From Trichoderma breve (lineage: Eukaryota; Ascomycota; Sordariomycetes; Hypocreales; Hypocreaceae), in the NCBI RefSeq assembly GCF_028502605.1, contig NC_079235.1:2418001-2482000 (forward strand): a stretch of DNA of 64,000 nucleotides, in the 5' to 3' direction. Position numbers and translations under genes: made by a program. The notes beneath the pieces are model-generated. The model made no database searches and was not told where the DNA came from. It was given only the letters and a program-made list of their open reading frames with translations. Below, piece after piece: positions 1 through 11,400 of this stretch. Each line of letters begins with the position of its first letter. The first letter of the stretch is position 1.

Positions 1-188
1 AATCTGCCGAGAGGGTCCCCAGCCAGCCTGGCACACTCGCCAAGGTCCGGAATCGGCGGCAAGCTGCGGATTCACCCTTGAGATCCAAGGAATCTGCTGG
101 TGTTCGCAAGACGAGTGGCCGTGTTGGTAGTGCTGGTGTGGGCGCGTCGGTATCATCGACTGGCCGCAGAGTCTCGGGCACGTCGTAG
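1..188 (+). CDS. C-terminal end of an unrecognised protein (partial)
   Basis: Reading from base 3, one frame stays open to a TAG at 186-188 and gives about 61 residues rich in Ser, Arg, Gly and Val, ending in SGTS. The other two forward frames are closed. The composition (basic, low complexity, SGRVGSAGVGASVSST-like) fits a disordered C-terminal tail. No domain is recognisable, and the start and any splice sites lie outside the window. That it is coding at all is inferred from the open frame and the codon texture. Confidence 0.4.
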   Translation, partial: SAERVPSQPGTLAKVRNRRQAADSPLRSKESAGVRKTSGRVGSAGVGASVSSTGRRVSGTS

Positions 189-1262
189 GCAAGCGTGACC
201 AGACGAAGGGCTGGGACAGCCATTCACAAGGAAATGGCTGAACACCTTGTAAACTTTACATCTTAACGATCATGACTTCACGTTTTATTCTATTACGAGC
301 GATTAATGCGTATGCATATACACGGGCGTTTTAGTCTTCCAAGGCGCGACGGGAGAGGCAGCATGACTTTTTTTATACCACTATTCACCACCATCACCAC
401 AACTAACCACCACGACTTACTACTACAACGCTGAATGTTCCCTGCGATTTTGAGACTACATGAATTCTCTTTATGACCCTCATTACGCCAAAGAAATGCC
501 ATTTTTTGGACACGCTTCAAGCGAGAAAGTGAGAGAAAACGATATGATGAGGTGAGAGCGGGAGAAAAAGCCGGCAAATCCCAAGAAGAAGAAGAGAGAG
601 AGATGGAGGGGAGGATTTATGGCGGCGATGGCGCAACGGACGGAAATGGAAAGGGGATTTGGGTACATTGGTGTTTTCTTCTTTTTTCACTTTACTTCGG
701 CATTGTACTGGCTACTGCTCTTCATTGGTCTTTTTTGTGTGTCTTTTTTTCCTTCGCTTCTTTTCTGTTTCTTCTCTTCTCTTCTTGCTCTTCCTTGTGC
801 GTATTCTTTTTACTTACTCTTTGCTGCGACTGGTCTATTGGGCATAGGGGTAGGCATTTGGGTATTGCACGGTACGATGTTCGGTTGCTAGTTCAACCTT
901 TTTTGAGACGGTGGAGGTTGTGGTGTGCTATATATCAATTTTGATGCATGATATTTCAATAACTCTTTTTAATACTTTGCAAGTCAAGTTTAAAACTCTT
1001 TTCTTTTGCTTATTGCGTACTGTGATATGTCTTTATCCTTGTCTGTGGTTGCTTTATAGAGTGATTGTCATGCATATCAACTTGGCAATTCGGCGTGCCA
1101 AGGTGTACAGGGGTTGGGATGCTTGCTGATGCCAAGAAGCCATCTCTATGTGTAATACAAAGTAAATCGTATGTACTATGGAGAGTTACTCAAGCTAGGT
1201 ACGAAGAGAAATTAACATGAAGTTGGGAAAAGCAGATCATTAAAGTTTTAATACGAGTCTTC
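189..1262. other. Gene-free stretch, pyrimidine-rich
   Basis: No convincing gene on either strand. Bases 660-830 are strongly T/C-rich on the plus strand, so the short open frames there encode only Phe/Leu/Ser/Cys strings. It probably holds the 3' region of the truncated gene and general intergenic sequence. Confidence 0.5.
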
Positions 1263-1850
1263 CTATTTTCACCGTAGAATATTGCTATTTTTTACCGTAG
1301 TGGCCCGTGCCAGTACTGAAATAAATGCGCACACACCACCGATCCCATTAATCCACACCCAATTACAGTGCGGCGCCCTGGTGCGTCACGTATTGACTAT
1401 TGACCCGAACTTGCCCTTCAGCCTTGGCTTTTGCATTAGGAAGTTCAATATTACAATGGAATTCCTTCCTCGGTGACGATCGCCTTGAATAGTCTCTTCT
1501 ATGGCGAGGCTGGCTGTAATAGCTGCTGCTGAGCCAGAGCCCGAGGCTGAGTCTGAGGCCGAGGATGTCATTGAAGTCATCCGGACCACCTAACTTAGCT
1601 TTGACGAGCTAAATGAACTAGCCAGCCCTTGAGAAGTGTTTACACAAAATTAGAAGGCCTGAAATGCGATTTTTGAAGAAATTGGCACCAATTGATGGTC
1701 TATACGGAGAAGCGTTGTAATGTAATGTTCTTTCCCAGCGTGCTATATAGTATTTTAGTGTGCGGGTGTGGTGATTGTGATCGAGGAGTAAACGTAGCTC
1801 GGGATGTAGAGTACTACGGTGAAAATAGCAATATTCTACGGTGAAAATAG
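1263..1850. mobile_element. 588-base element with 37/38-base terminal inverted repeats (MITE-like)
   Basis: The left end (1263-1300) and the reverse complement of the right end (1814-1850) match over 37-38 bases with one mismatch and one single-base gap. Each end is itself a tandem repeat: CTACGGTGAAAATAG occurs at 1814 and again 22 bases on at 1836. The pairing can be extended outward by one base on each side. No target-site duplication is obvious. The interior has no transposase and no convincing gene. Length, ends and lack of coding sequence suggest a miniature inverted-repeat element (inference). Its end words (GAAAATAGC-like) resemble the 29-base arrays elsewhere in the window. Confidence 0.55.
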
Positions 1851-2098
1851 GTAAACTCTTTAGTAGATGCTGTTCTGTCAGCTTGCTCTACCGAGTAGAT
1901 TGACACCAAACACTAACGAAGACTTCCTACAACGAACAGAGTAATACTCAACTGGACTTTGAGATTACGCGAGATGCCATGCGCAGGGTTGTGTGAGATT
2001 TTCCAGATCCTTCTTATTGAGTGTCTACAGGTACATTGCTAAGATCGCCATCCTCTCGACGAAATTTACCCATCTTGATCGCACTTTGCCAAATCGGA

Positions 2099-3049
2099 TT
2101 ACATGTGTCTCCTGTAGTTATCATCCACCGTTATACGCATCGCACCTCCCATCGCCGACTTCACTGCCCACACCAATTCGACTGGGTGATGGACCTGCTC
2201 ATTCCATGCCAGCTTGACCTTGAATCCGAAATCTCGCATAGCGTTGCCAATTCGAGCGCATGAGAATTGCTCTCCGGGTGAGCTTGGCGGGATACCCCAT
2301 GATGCATCTGTGACCTGTTCTCGGCTGAGGAATCCTTCCTTGCGCGGATTCATGTTGTACATGACATAGACCCCGTCAATGTGGCCAGTATGGCTAAGAC
2401 GGGCCACAACGGAAAAGCCAGTTGGTTCCCAGTCTCCCTCGACATCATCGCCTTGCTCCAACGTCGTCGGCATCTCCTCGGCGGTCTCGCATTCTAAATA
2501 CTGCAGCGTGCCGAGTTCGTGGAAAACAAATCCTGGGGCCTCGATGTCGTCTGACTCTGCTGATTTGGTAGACTCCTCTGATAGGTTGAGGGCGCGGCGG
2601 TTCAGCGGCAGAGATGGCTGACTGGGCTGTATGGTAAAGTTCACGCCGAGAAACGCAGTGTCGAGGATTTCGCGATCTGTCAAAGGACACTTGCTTTTCT
2701 GCGGTGCCAAGTTGTGGATGGATGGAAGTAGACGGTAGAGAGTCGTATTCTCATAGCCGAGGGGTATCCAGGGACGAAAGGCCCAAGTAAGTCCGGGCAG
2801 TAACTCTTTGTATTCAACCGGGTTGAGAAAGTTGATTGAATCTGCAATCTCAATAAATCGAGCGGGAGTCAAAATGCCAGAAGGATTGGAGAGATGCGGC
2901 AGGTCATCGAGACCACGTCGCAAGTATGCTCGCCGCTCTTCTGGATCCGTGAAGATCTCATTGACGGCTTTCCTGTAATCCTCACTACTGAGATAACGAC
3001 GAGCTAACGAATAAGAAATCTCGTCAAAACGAGCTTTGCGGTCTTCCAT
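2099..3049 (-). CDS. Hypothetical protein, 316 aa, single exon
   Basis: An intact frame from ATG at 3049 to TAA at 2099. The protein is soluble and acidic, with no signal peptide or membrane segment. The N-terminal part (about 1-110) looks helical (RKARFDEISYSLARRYL). A Ser/Glu/Asp-rich linker lies around residues 150-175, and the C-terminal half (about 190-316) looks like a compact alpha/beta region (FSVVARLSHTGHIDGVYVMY). I do not recognise the family. It is transcribed away from the 3562-4709 gene, and the intervening 0.5 kb holds a 29-base tandem repeat array. It also lies downstream of the inverted-repeat element at 1263-1850, so it sits in a repeat-bounded accessory block. Its length and clean frame make it a likely real gene. 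Confidence 0.7.
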   Translation of the reverse strand: MEDRKARFDEISYSLARRYLSSEDYRKAVNEIFTDPEERRAYLRRGLDDLPHLSNPSGILTPARFIEIADSINFLNPVEYKELLPGLTWAFRPWIPLGYENTTLYRLLPSIHNLAPQKSKCPLTDREILDTAFLGVNFTIQPSQPSLPLNRRALNLSEESTKSAESDDIEAPGFVFHELGTLQYLECETAEEMPTTLEQGDDVEGDWEPTGFSVVARLSHTGHIDGVYVMYNMNPRKEGFLSREQVTDASWGIPPSSPGEQFSCARIGNAMRDFGFKVKLAWNEQVHHPVELVWAVKSAMGGAMRITVDDNYRRHM

Positions 3050-3130
3050 GATGGTGTTTTGAAGACGGCAAAGTGGTGCCTGAAGACTTATCCTGCTGGA
3101 GACAAAAAGCCAAAAAGAGAGAGAGAGAAA

Positions 3131-3240
3131 GAGTAGTGGATACTAGAGGAATATAGCTATAGTAGGTGATACTAGAGGAATATAGCTGTAGTAGAAGATA
3201 CTAGAGGAATATCGCTATAGTAGCAGATACCAGAAAGATA
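3131..3240 (+). repeat. 29-base tandem array, forward orientation (array A-left)
   Basis: Units begin at 3139, 3168, 3197 and 3226, a period of exactly 29 bases. The core is GATACTAGAGGAATATAGC followed by a TATAGTAG-like tail. The first three units are nearly identical and the fourth is degenerate after GATACCAG. It is flanked by GA-rich simple sequence on both sides. The same unit in reverse complement forms the array at 4979-5180. Confidence 0.85.
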
Positions 3241-3561
3241 AAAGAGAAGAGAGAGAGAGAGGGAGGAGGGGGGGATGGCGAAAGAATTTGTGTATAGAAG
3301 CAAACGGAGGGAGGGACATGCGTTTGTTGTGAATGAAAGAGGGCCCACATGATATAAGTACATGCATCTACCCGTGGCCTACAGCATTCACTTCAACGCA
3401 AACATTCGAGTTAATTCACAGTGCGGTATACCTTATTCTTAAACTTTTTCACATTGTTGACTTTTGTCCGCCAATATTTAGACCAAACTACGCAACAACA
3501 TTGAAACTCTCTTCAAAGTTTACGCCGGTATCCCCCAGGGCTGTTTTGCTTTTTCGACAAA

Positions 3562-4709
3562 ATGGCACCACTAGGGCTCGTGACAGAGTTCCTAGCGAAG
3601 AAGCCGCAGCTATTGATCCCATTCGAAACCTATGCCGACGTTGAAACTTGGGTCAAGCCCGTCGAAGTCATTCGCCAGGCGGCGATTGCTTTGACCGAAG
3701 ATGCTGCTATGTTTCAGGCAATCGGCTATCACAAAACACGCACCGAAGATGGCGAAGAGTTCCTTCGCAGTCTTGCGTATTATGCAGAGGTTCTTATTCA
3801 GGACTCTCTCGTCGGCTTTGAGAAGAGATTCGAAGTTTACTCTCATACGCCCACCTCGACAACCACTGAACTTACGGGTAATCGCTCAATTGGTTCGACG
3901 CTATTGGGTGCGAGACAATCTTTTCAGAAACTTACGGATTTCCTCACGAATTTGGTTGAGATACTAGGCTGGGAGTTCCATTGGAAGATCCCGTCGGCGG
4001 GTGATATGGTTCCGACGGCTTCCCCGTACCAGCTGCTATATCAGATGATATGCAAAAAGAAACTACATGTACCCTCTGCCCCGACTGGCGATCAGATAAA
4101 ACGTATCTTCTGTAAGTTCCATCATCCGTGGCTGATTCTGAGGATGTATTTTATGTACCTGTACTGACCCCACCAGTATCTCTTCAGAAGCAAGCGTATT
4201 TGGCGCTACCTAAACTGGATTCCGGTATTCAAAAGGTTGCCCCTGACGCTGCTTGTGGACGTCCTACCATGATATTCGTCGCGGGAACATTTGATCTGTC
4301 CCACATTGTCTTCGGGGCAAACGAAACTGCATGGGGCGAGTTAACGGCCGTGTCTGCTATCACCAGGGTAGCGTGTGACACCAGACTTCGACATTATGTC
4401 CCTGTGGCTACGGAAGCTTTCAAGGCGCTCCAACGCAAGGAGATAGAAGCTCTAGCGGAGCTTGAGAACGAATCGGGCGGTACCTCTGATAAGGAAGACC
4501 TTGTTTGGAAAGCTCGTGCGAGAGCAATTGACCGGATGAGGTCCGATCAAAGCACCTTAGGTGGAGAGAAGGAGATGGGCATCGCCCTTCGCCCACCAAC
4601 GTGGGCGATTAATCAGGGATGCTATCTCTGTCAAGGTATGATGGAGTACCAATCTCCAAAGTCCTGGAACGAGAATCAACGCAAAAAATACATCCTCAGA
4701 TTCGACTAG
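3562..4709 (+). CDS. Hypothetical protein, 360 aa, one intron
   Basis: Exons 3562-4111 and 4177-4709. The 65-base intron has donor GTAAGT, branch-like CTGAC and acceptor CAG, and the join keeps frame (phase 1). No signal peptide, membrane segment or known domain is visible. Both halves look helical. The second half contains AGTFDLSHIVFGANETAW and an acidic/basic helix near residues 280-330. Function unknown. It is divergent from the 2099-3049 gene. It is bracketed by inward-facing 29-base arrays (3131-3240 forward, 4979-5180 reverse), so gene plus arrays form a roughly 2-kb unit with inverted ends. An alternative acceptor (CAG at 4185-4187) would break the frame. Confidence 0.7.
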
Positions 4710-4978
4710 AAGCTACGAGGGGATTATGCTTGGTCGTGCGCTGAAGGAGAGGCTCGGTTGCAGAGCATGGGACTAGAGTAGGACGACGAGGACTATGTTT
4801 TCTAGTTTTCCCCATGGACGGGATATGTATAGATGAGATATTAGTCGACGACTTGAGAGAAATGGGCTGGAGGAAATATCGTGGTAGTACGTACGTAGAC
4901 AAAATACAGAACGTCAGAACACCGGCCTGGCTTCTAATTTTCTCTTTATTATATAGGAATGGAATGGAATGGCAATTT

Positions 4979-5180
4979 GCTACTATAGCAATATCTTTCT
5001 AGTATCTGCGATTATAGCATTTTTTTTCTAGTATCTGCTACTATAGCAATATTCTTCTAGTATTCCTTACTAGAGGAATATTCCTCTAGTATCCGCTACT
5101 GGAGCAGTCTTCCTTTAGTATCCGCTACTATAGCAATATCCTTCCAGTATCTGCTACTACAGCTATATTCCTCTAAAATC
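4979..5180 (-). repeat. 29-base tandem array, reverse orientation (array A-right)
   Basis: The reverse-complement word AGTATC (or AGTATT) recurs at 5001, 5030, 5059, 5089, 5118 and 5147, a period of 29 bases with one step of 30. A degenerate unit closes the array near 5175. It is the same family as 3131-3240 in opposite orientation, downstream of the 3562-4709 gene. Confidence 0.85.
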
Positions 5181-6135
5181 TCGTAATTTCCACTAGCTTT
5201 ACAATTGAGATTCGAGATAATGAATCGCAAACTTAGTGTGCTGAATTGCCACTCCCTTTCTCTAGTGTCAGATGCTCGAGTATGAGCAGCTGTCAGTGAT
5301 AGAACTAGTAAATCTTAGAACCGTGTGGCTGTGTACCTGTATATAGTCGACGGCGTCTAACACGAATCAGTATATTGACGTCTTATTTAGTCCAATTGTC
5401 TGTGATCCTGCTCAAATCTAGCCTTTACAAGTAATTTTCACGTGTCGCCCCATCTTTTCTCCTCGGCGATATTATAACCTCAATTCCCGGCCCGTCACAC
5501 CTTGACTCTCGACAACTTTCGCCCCTGCAACGCTCGTATCTCTCCACGGATGTGGCGACTCGGCCTGTCAAAAATAAAAAGCTCTCACTGGGGCGCCTGG
5601 TAACCATGAAGAGCATGATTGGGTTCAATTCGAACCTTTGAAGCCCCCGCCGCCCCGTATTTCGGCCTTTTTGCTCAGGTGGATGGAGCCGCCGATCGGC
5701 GCCGATTCCAAGAAATACTGTGCCGCAATTGCGCATTGTGGATTCGATATAGATTAAAAAAGCTCAAATCTCTTCCGATCTAACCGTTGACAACGGGCTG
5801 CGTAATGTCCTTATTAGGAGATGAAAGTCCGTATGACCTCATGGATGCGTTTATTCGCGGAGAAATGGAACGACTTGTAGCTCACAATAACCTTATACCT
5901 GTCTTCACCCTCTTTCCTTATCCTATAGCTTGCCGTGGTAGGAGGCCATATATACTACAGTCTGAGGCTCAGATAGCCCAGCTAGACTGTCATTTCTTGC
6001 TTCAGTATTGCCTCGCAAAGATTTTTTTTTGTATGACCAAAAGCAAAAGTATTGACTGATAGAGCCAACCCTCGGCAAAACGACTACTTTGATCACCTCT
6101 AATTTCGATTACCGCGTTTCAATCCAACCAAAAAT
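5181..6135. other. Intergenic, upstream of the aquaglyceroporin
   Basis: No convincing gene. Short open frames (for example on the minus strand at 5425-5736) have no recognisable content. The stretch probably carries the promoter of the 6136 gene. Confidence 0.4.
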
Positions 6136-7929
6136 ATGGAGGGCTCGTCTAATTCAGCCCGCAATGCCTCAAATGATAATGCCGGCGACGTCACTTCGCC
6201 AACCGGGCAGGTCACAAACGAGTCCATGACCTCCTCAAGGCGAGGTCTTAATGAGACTCGCGAGGATCAAGACCGTTCAAGTCTCCGTCGACGGAGTAGA
6301 GCCTCGAGGAGGTCTACCTTTCGCAGCGTGGCACCTATAACAACAGCTGGCCAAGGAACTCAATTCAATCTTGCTGGTCCTACCGATAACCCTCAATTGC
6401 GCACCGCACATGAACCGTTTGTTCACCCAGGCTATAGTGATCTCAACCCATCATATGAGCAGCCAAATAATGCCAAGCCGATATGGAGTTTGGCCAAGCC
6501 TCTGCCGCGTGTTGTCCGTCCGGGGATGGTACCAACAAAGAACGAGCTGCTCGAGAACTGCGTCAACGCCGAGCTGCCCGCTGAAAATTCGCAAAATCTA
6601 GGGCTGGATGTCGATCCGAATGAGATTGAAAAGGGCCGCATTGAGAAATCGGCGGATTTGCGTAAAATGGGAGCGCAAGTCACCGATGCCCGGCAACAGC
6701 GAGAAAATAACTTTATAAAAACGATCTTGGCCGCAGATGCCGAGGCACAATCAGAGGGGCTCTCACAGCTTGTAAAAACGAGGTCAAGCCAAAGACGAGC
6801 TACGATCACGCGCCCGTCAATTCAGAGCCCTCTGTATACTGTGCAAGAAGGCCTATCTGAACACACTTCAGAACGACGCAAAGACAGCCACGAGTCCCAA
6901 CGGTCAGGGCAGGGCGAAGGAGAGTTTGATCCGGGCCCAGACGAGCTAATCGAGGGCAATCGTTCTCTTGAGACACTGCGGCTTGACCAAGATGCATATC
7001 CAGAGGACCTCCACCCCTTGGTCCAGGACTTGGTAGAGGAAGAGATTCACAACAACCATACCATATGGTCTGTCATCCGCACTCACCATCGTGAAGCTTT
7101 GGCCGAGTCCCTAGCTGTTTTCGTTCAACTCACCGTTGGATTTTGCGCCGATCTTTCTGTAACTGTGGCTAAAGCCGGAAACCCCAATACGACTGATTGG
7201 GCTTGGGGATTTGCGACTATGATAGGGATATACATCTCTGGTGGCGTTTCTGGTGCCCATCTCAACCCTACAATCACTATAATGCTCTGGTTCTTTCGTG
7301 GATTTCCTAAGCGCAAGATGCCCGAGTACTTTTTGGCACAGTTTCTTGGAGCCTTTTGTGCGTGTTTTGCCGCATACGGAGTGTATTACGTGTCTATCAA
7401 ACACTATCTCCTCACCGGTGTAGACGATGACATTATAAACTGCTTTGTCACGAGCCAGCGCAGCTCATACATTAACGCGCCTACAGCTCTATTCAACGAG
7501 TTTATTGGCACAATGTGTCTGACCATCGTTGTATTAGCTCTTGGTGACGATCAAAATGCTCCCCCTGGCGCGGGCATGAACTCTCTCATCATCGGCCTCA
7601 TTATTACATGCCTCAGCATGAGCTTTGCTAACCAAACAGGCGCTGCTCTCAATCCGAGTCGCGATTTTGGTCCTCGCTTGGCGCTTTTGGCCTTGGGTTA
7701 CACTTCTGAGTTATTCACCAACCCTTACTGGTTTTACGGTCCCTGGGCGGGTACGTTACTGGGCTCGTTTATGGGGGCATTCCTTTACGATTTTTTTATT
7801 TTTACTGGAGGCGAATCACCAATCAATTATCCATTAGAGCGAACACAGCGTGCTTTTCATAAGAGTGGCATGAAGTGGCGTCGTCGGCTGCATCTGACGC
7901 CTAAGCAAGAAGAAGAGAGAATTGTCTAG
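6136..7929 (+). CDS. Fps1-like aquaglyceroporin (MIP family), 597 aa
   Basis: Predicted plasma-membrane channel for glycerol or other small uncharged solutes. Residues 1-320 form a long hydrophilic, Ser/Arg/Glu-rich cytoplasmic region. The six-helix MIP core spans about 320-560 and starts at ALAESLAVFVQLTVGF. The two half-helix boxes are GAHLNPTIT (around 375) and ALNPSRDFGPRL (around 505), that is NPT and NPS in place of NPA, with the pore Arg kept after the second box. A basic tail follows. Fungal Fps1-type channels share the long N-terminus and degenerate NPA boxes and act in osmotic glycerol release. It is a single exon from ATG at 6136 to TAG. A plain water channel is less likely because the Asp after the second box (SRDF) is typical of glycerol facilitators. 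Confidence 0.9.
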   Translation: MEGSSNSARNASNDNAGDVTSPTGQVTNESMTSSRRGLNETREDQDRSSLRRRSRASRRSTFRSVAPITTAGQGTQFNLAGPTDNPQLRTAHEPFVHPGYSDLNPSYEQPNNAKPIWSLAKPLPRVVRPGMVPTKNELLENCVNAELPAENSQNLGLDVDPNEIEKGRIEKSADLRKMGAQVTDARQQRENNFIKTILAADAEAQSEGLSQLVKTRSSQRRATITRPSIQSPLYTVQEGLSEHTSERRKDSHESQRSGQGEGEFDPGPDELIEGNRSLETLRLDQDAYPEDLHPLVQDLVEEEIHNNHTIWSVIRTHHREALAESLAVFVQLTVGFCADLSVTVAKAGNPNTTDWAWGFATMIGIYISGGVSGAHLNPTITIMLWFFRGFPKRKMPEYFLAQFLGAFCACFAAYGVYYVSIKHYLLTGVDDDIINCFVTSQRSSYINAPTALFNEFIGTMCLTIVVLALGDDQNAPPGAGMNSLIIGLIITCLSMSFANQTGAALNPSRDFGPRLALLALGYTSELFTNPYWFYGPWAGTLLGSFMGAFLYDFFIFTGGESPINYPLERTQRAFHKSGMKWRRRLHLTPKQEEERIV

Positions 7930-8490
7930 AGAGGCAGCATATGGAACTGTTATGAACTAGTGTATTTGGATGACGAAAGAAAGATTATAAAAAGTGTCGA
8001 CTCTTCTTATGAATAGATAGAGAGGGGTGATACTAAGCAACAAGCCTGCATAATTATCGCGATAAACTTTAGCCCTGAATTTAGACAAATAATATTTAGA
8101 GAGCTGGCTAGAAGCTGTTTTACTAGTAAGTGGCAATAGCTATATAGCTTGTGGCTATGAAATGTTCATGATTTGTCTGTTATAGAGTATAATTTCTGAT
8201 GAATGGGGTTCAATGTTCATTTACCCGGAAAATATGACTCGGGCTGTCCAATAAGGCTATCTGATGTCTTATGCAGCTGATACCTTCATTATTCCATTGG
8301 TATAGCGAATTTTATGTGACCTCAAATGCTGTCCAATGGCGATTGCAGCTGGGGTTGCTATAAATTCTTTCCCGAGGCTGAGCAAGCACCTGAAGTTGAA
8401 CACCATCAGGCAGCCAAGGCTTCCAGCAACCATCTTTGTGTACACGCTTTCCTCACGCAGTCAAAGAAATTCTTCTCTTCGGATACGATA
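7930..8490. other. Intergenic between aquaglyceroporin and NACHT-ankyrin gene
   Basis: AT-rich, with no gene seen. An in-frame upstream ATG at 8326 would add 55 residues to the next protein, but that extension lacks family character, so I treat it as leader sequence. Confidence 0.4.
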
Positions 8491-11400
8491 ATGGGATTCA
8501 AACGCTGGCTCCAGAAACAGAGACAGAAGCACTCATCTTCTTCATCTACAAACGAAATCGTCGCAGTCAATTCTGGCCAAGGGCGTCAGAACGGGACGAA
8601 CGCCATCGGATCGCGCAATACCGATGATTCAATAGACGATCAAACCGACCGAAATGAAACAAATGAAAGATCAAAGGCCTCTAAAGTCGATTATGCACCA
8701 TCTACGTTAGACAATATTCCAATCCAGGAGCTGTGGAATGTGGCATACGAAAGGCTGCGAGAGGAAAATGGCCCATTGATCGCTGAATATGAATCAAGCC
8801 TCAAAGGAGTTGTCGCCGCTGGTGTGGCACAAACCCTGAGCTTCAAGGCGAACATCAGGGAGCAGATGTGGACGATCCTTCAAAAACGTATGGAGGAGGT
8901 AAACAATAATACAAAGCTCAAATTAGGCGACCATGAGATCCAAATGAATACCTCACAACTCATCTTGAACGTCATAAATGCTGCAAACAACTATATCAGC
9001 CAGGCCGTCAGTGGTAACCCATTTGCCTCGATAGCCTGGACAGGAATCAGCTTTTTACTTCCAGTAAGTTAAGATATTGTATGACTCGAAGTAAGAAAAT
9101 TATACTAATTTGCTTTATTAGTTATTTATAAATGCATCAGCTGAAAGCGCCTCTTTAGCTAAAGGACTGGAATATATTTCTTCTCTTATCACGCAAAGTA
9201 AAATGAGAGAAGAACTTTATATAGAGGCACGCGATCACGAGCTTCGAGTGCGCGATCACGAAAAGTTCCAACTTTCCCACCGCGAGTATAAGGCCGCCTT
9301 GGAGAGGCTTTACAGGCAAATATTAAAGTTCGAAGCGAAAAGTTGTTGTTACTACTCAAGCAAATTTCGCATCGGCTTAGACGCTGTCAAGTGGAATGAC
9401 TGGGAGCAACTTATAGGCGATGTCCGCGAAAAGGAGCAGAGTTTTTCCGCAATTGAGCAGATTTGGCGCGATATTCGGCATGTCGAGGAACAGTTGGCAA
9501 ACGAGAGTGCAGTTGCTCAACAAGAACACAGAGAGTTTCTGAGTTGGCTTAGCGACGTTGATCCCTCTTCAACATACAATGATGCACGCGTTAGGTACGA
9601 GAATGGCACTAATGAATGGCTCCTAAAAGGCAGTGAGGTATTCAAGGCTTGGGAGACAAATGCTAAGTCACTGATATGGCTTCATGGCAAAGGTAGGTCT
9701 CGATTCTTTATCAGTATACGAAGCGTACTGCCGGCCTATTGAGATATTAGACTGACTGTCTATATATAGCTGGCTCCGGGAAATCAGTTTTAACGTCGTC
9801 AGTCATCAACTACTTAGAAGATCAACATGCTTTAAAGCCTTCAACTGCTCTAGCATATTTCTATTTTAGCTTCAGTGACATTAAGAAGCAGCAAGTTAAC
9901 GGAATGCTTGCATCACTTATTAAGCAAATCTGTTCTGACAGGCCCGGTGTATCACAATTAAATGACATTAAACGCCTCAACGACTACAAAACCAAGGGCC
10001 AGCGCCCGGACACGCAAACACTTGAGACGGCGCTCTTATCCTCTACGTCGGGATGCTCCGCTGTATACATTATCATCGATGGTTTGGATGAGTGCCCGTT
10101 ACTTGGAGGGCAGAGGGAACAGCTCCTGAAAAGCTTGCGTCGCATTTTAACGACCGCATCTGATAATTTTCATACATTCTTAACGAGCCGTAAGGAGCCA
10201 GACATTAATCTTGGAATACGTCCTCTTTTATCTTCGCCGGCGAAAATCGAGATCGATCTATTAAGCCATCAGCAAGCTATCAATGACGATGTTCAGCAAT
10301 ATATAAATCTAACTTTGGCAACCGAGGACTTTAACACATGGCCAGATGAAGTAAAAGAAGAGGCAAGACAGTTGCTTATTCGAAAAGCAGACTGCATGTA
10401 AGTTAATAGAATGCTAAAAAGTAAGATAAAAGTTACCTGTTTTAACATGTCATCTTCTATTTAGGTTCCAATATGTTCGATTACAGCTAGAGGCACTTAG
10501 AATACCGTCGTCTATAGCAGAAGTTCGCAAAGCTCTCCACGACCTTCCTGTTGGACTTGATGCAACATATGACCGAATACTCCAGAATATTGATACTAGG
10601 TTCCAAAGCCAGGTTATAAACTCGCTAAAATGGCTTGCGTTTTCGAAGACGACCCTGACTGATGGAGAAGTCTCCGATATCTTCATAATACACCCAGACG
10701 ATGATGTTGTCTTTGATGAGACAGAACGTCTGTTTTCTTCTACTGATATATTAAAATATTTCTCTGGCCTTATCGTCACGCTACCAAATTATCGCACGAT
10801 CGGTACCCATGAATCTGCCTACAAAGAGGCTTATTTTGAAGTGCGTTTGGCTCATTTTTCTATAAAAGAGTATTTGACTTCTCGCCGAATAGCAGGAAAC
10901 CCTACGTCTGCTTTCTCATTTACAGAAATCGACGCACATTTATATATTACAAAGTCATGCCTCGCCTACCTCGAGTATTTCACAGCTATAACTAAAACAA
11001 AGTGGGAAGAGTCTTATGAGAGCATTGAACATTTTCCCTTGGTTAGATATGTCACTAAGTACTGGGCACTTCACCTGGAAGAGGTCCCACGTTCATCATG
11101 GCCAACCGGCGTTACAGAAGATGCTGTACTCGCGCTTGCTGTTCGCAGCAGAAGTCTACATCTTCAGCTTCATCTGGAAAAGAATACTTCGATGAATCCA
11201 CATATGCTACATGCATCTTTAAAACCACATTGTTACACGGCTCTGCGTGGTTTCCACCAGTTAACTGAGCTCCTGATCTCTCAAGAGTGTGGTGCAAACA
11301 AGTATTTAACGCAAGAGGATTTGGACTTTGGTCTCCATGTCGCAGCCCATGAGGGGCACTTAGACATTGTACGGCTTTTCCTAGAAGCAGGCGCCAACAT

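Noticed and set aside
552..944. Plus-strand frames rich in Phe, Leu and Cys resembling membrane proteins
   Set aside because: They arise from a T/C-rich tract; overlapping frames show the same composition and no family features.
3131..5180. CRISPR-like reading of the 29-base arrays
   Set aside because: The units are contiguous with no unique spacers, are AT-rich and diverged, and the host is a eukaryote.
5600..5660. GGGTTCAATTCGAACC as a tRNA T-arm
   Set aside because: The loop does not fit TTCNANN, and no acceptor stem, D-arm or anticodon arm can be built around it.
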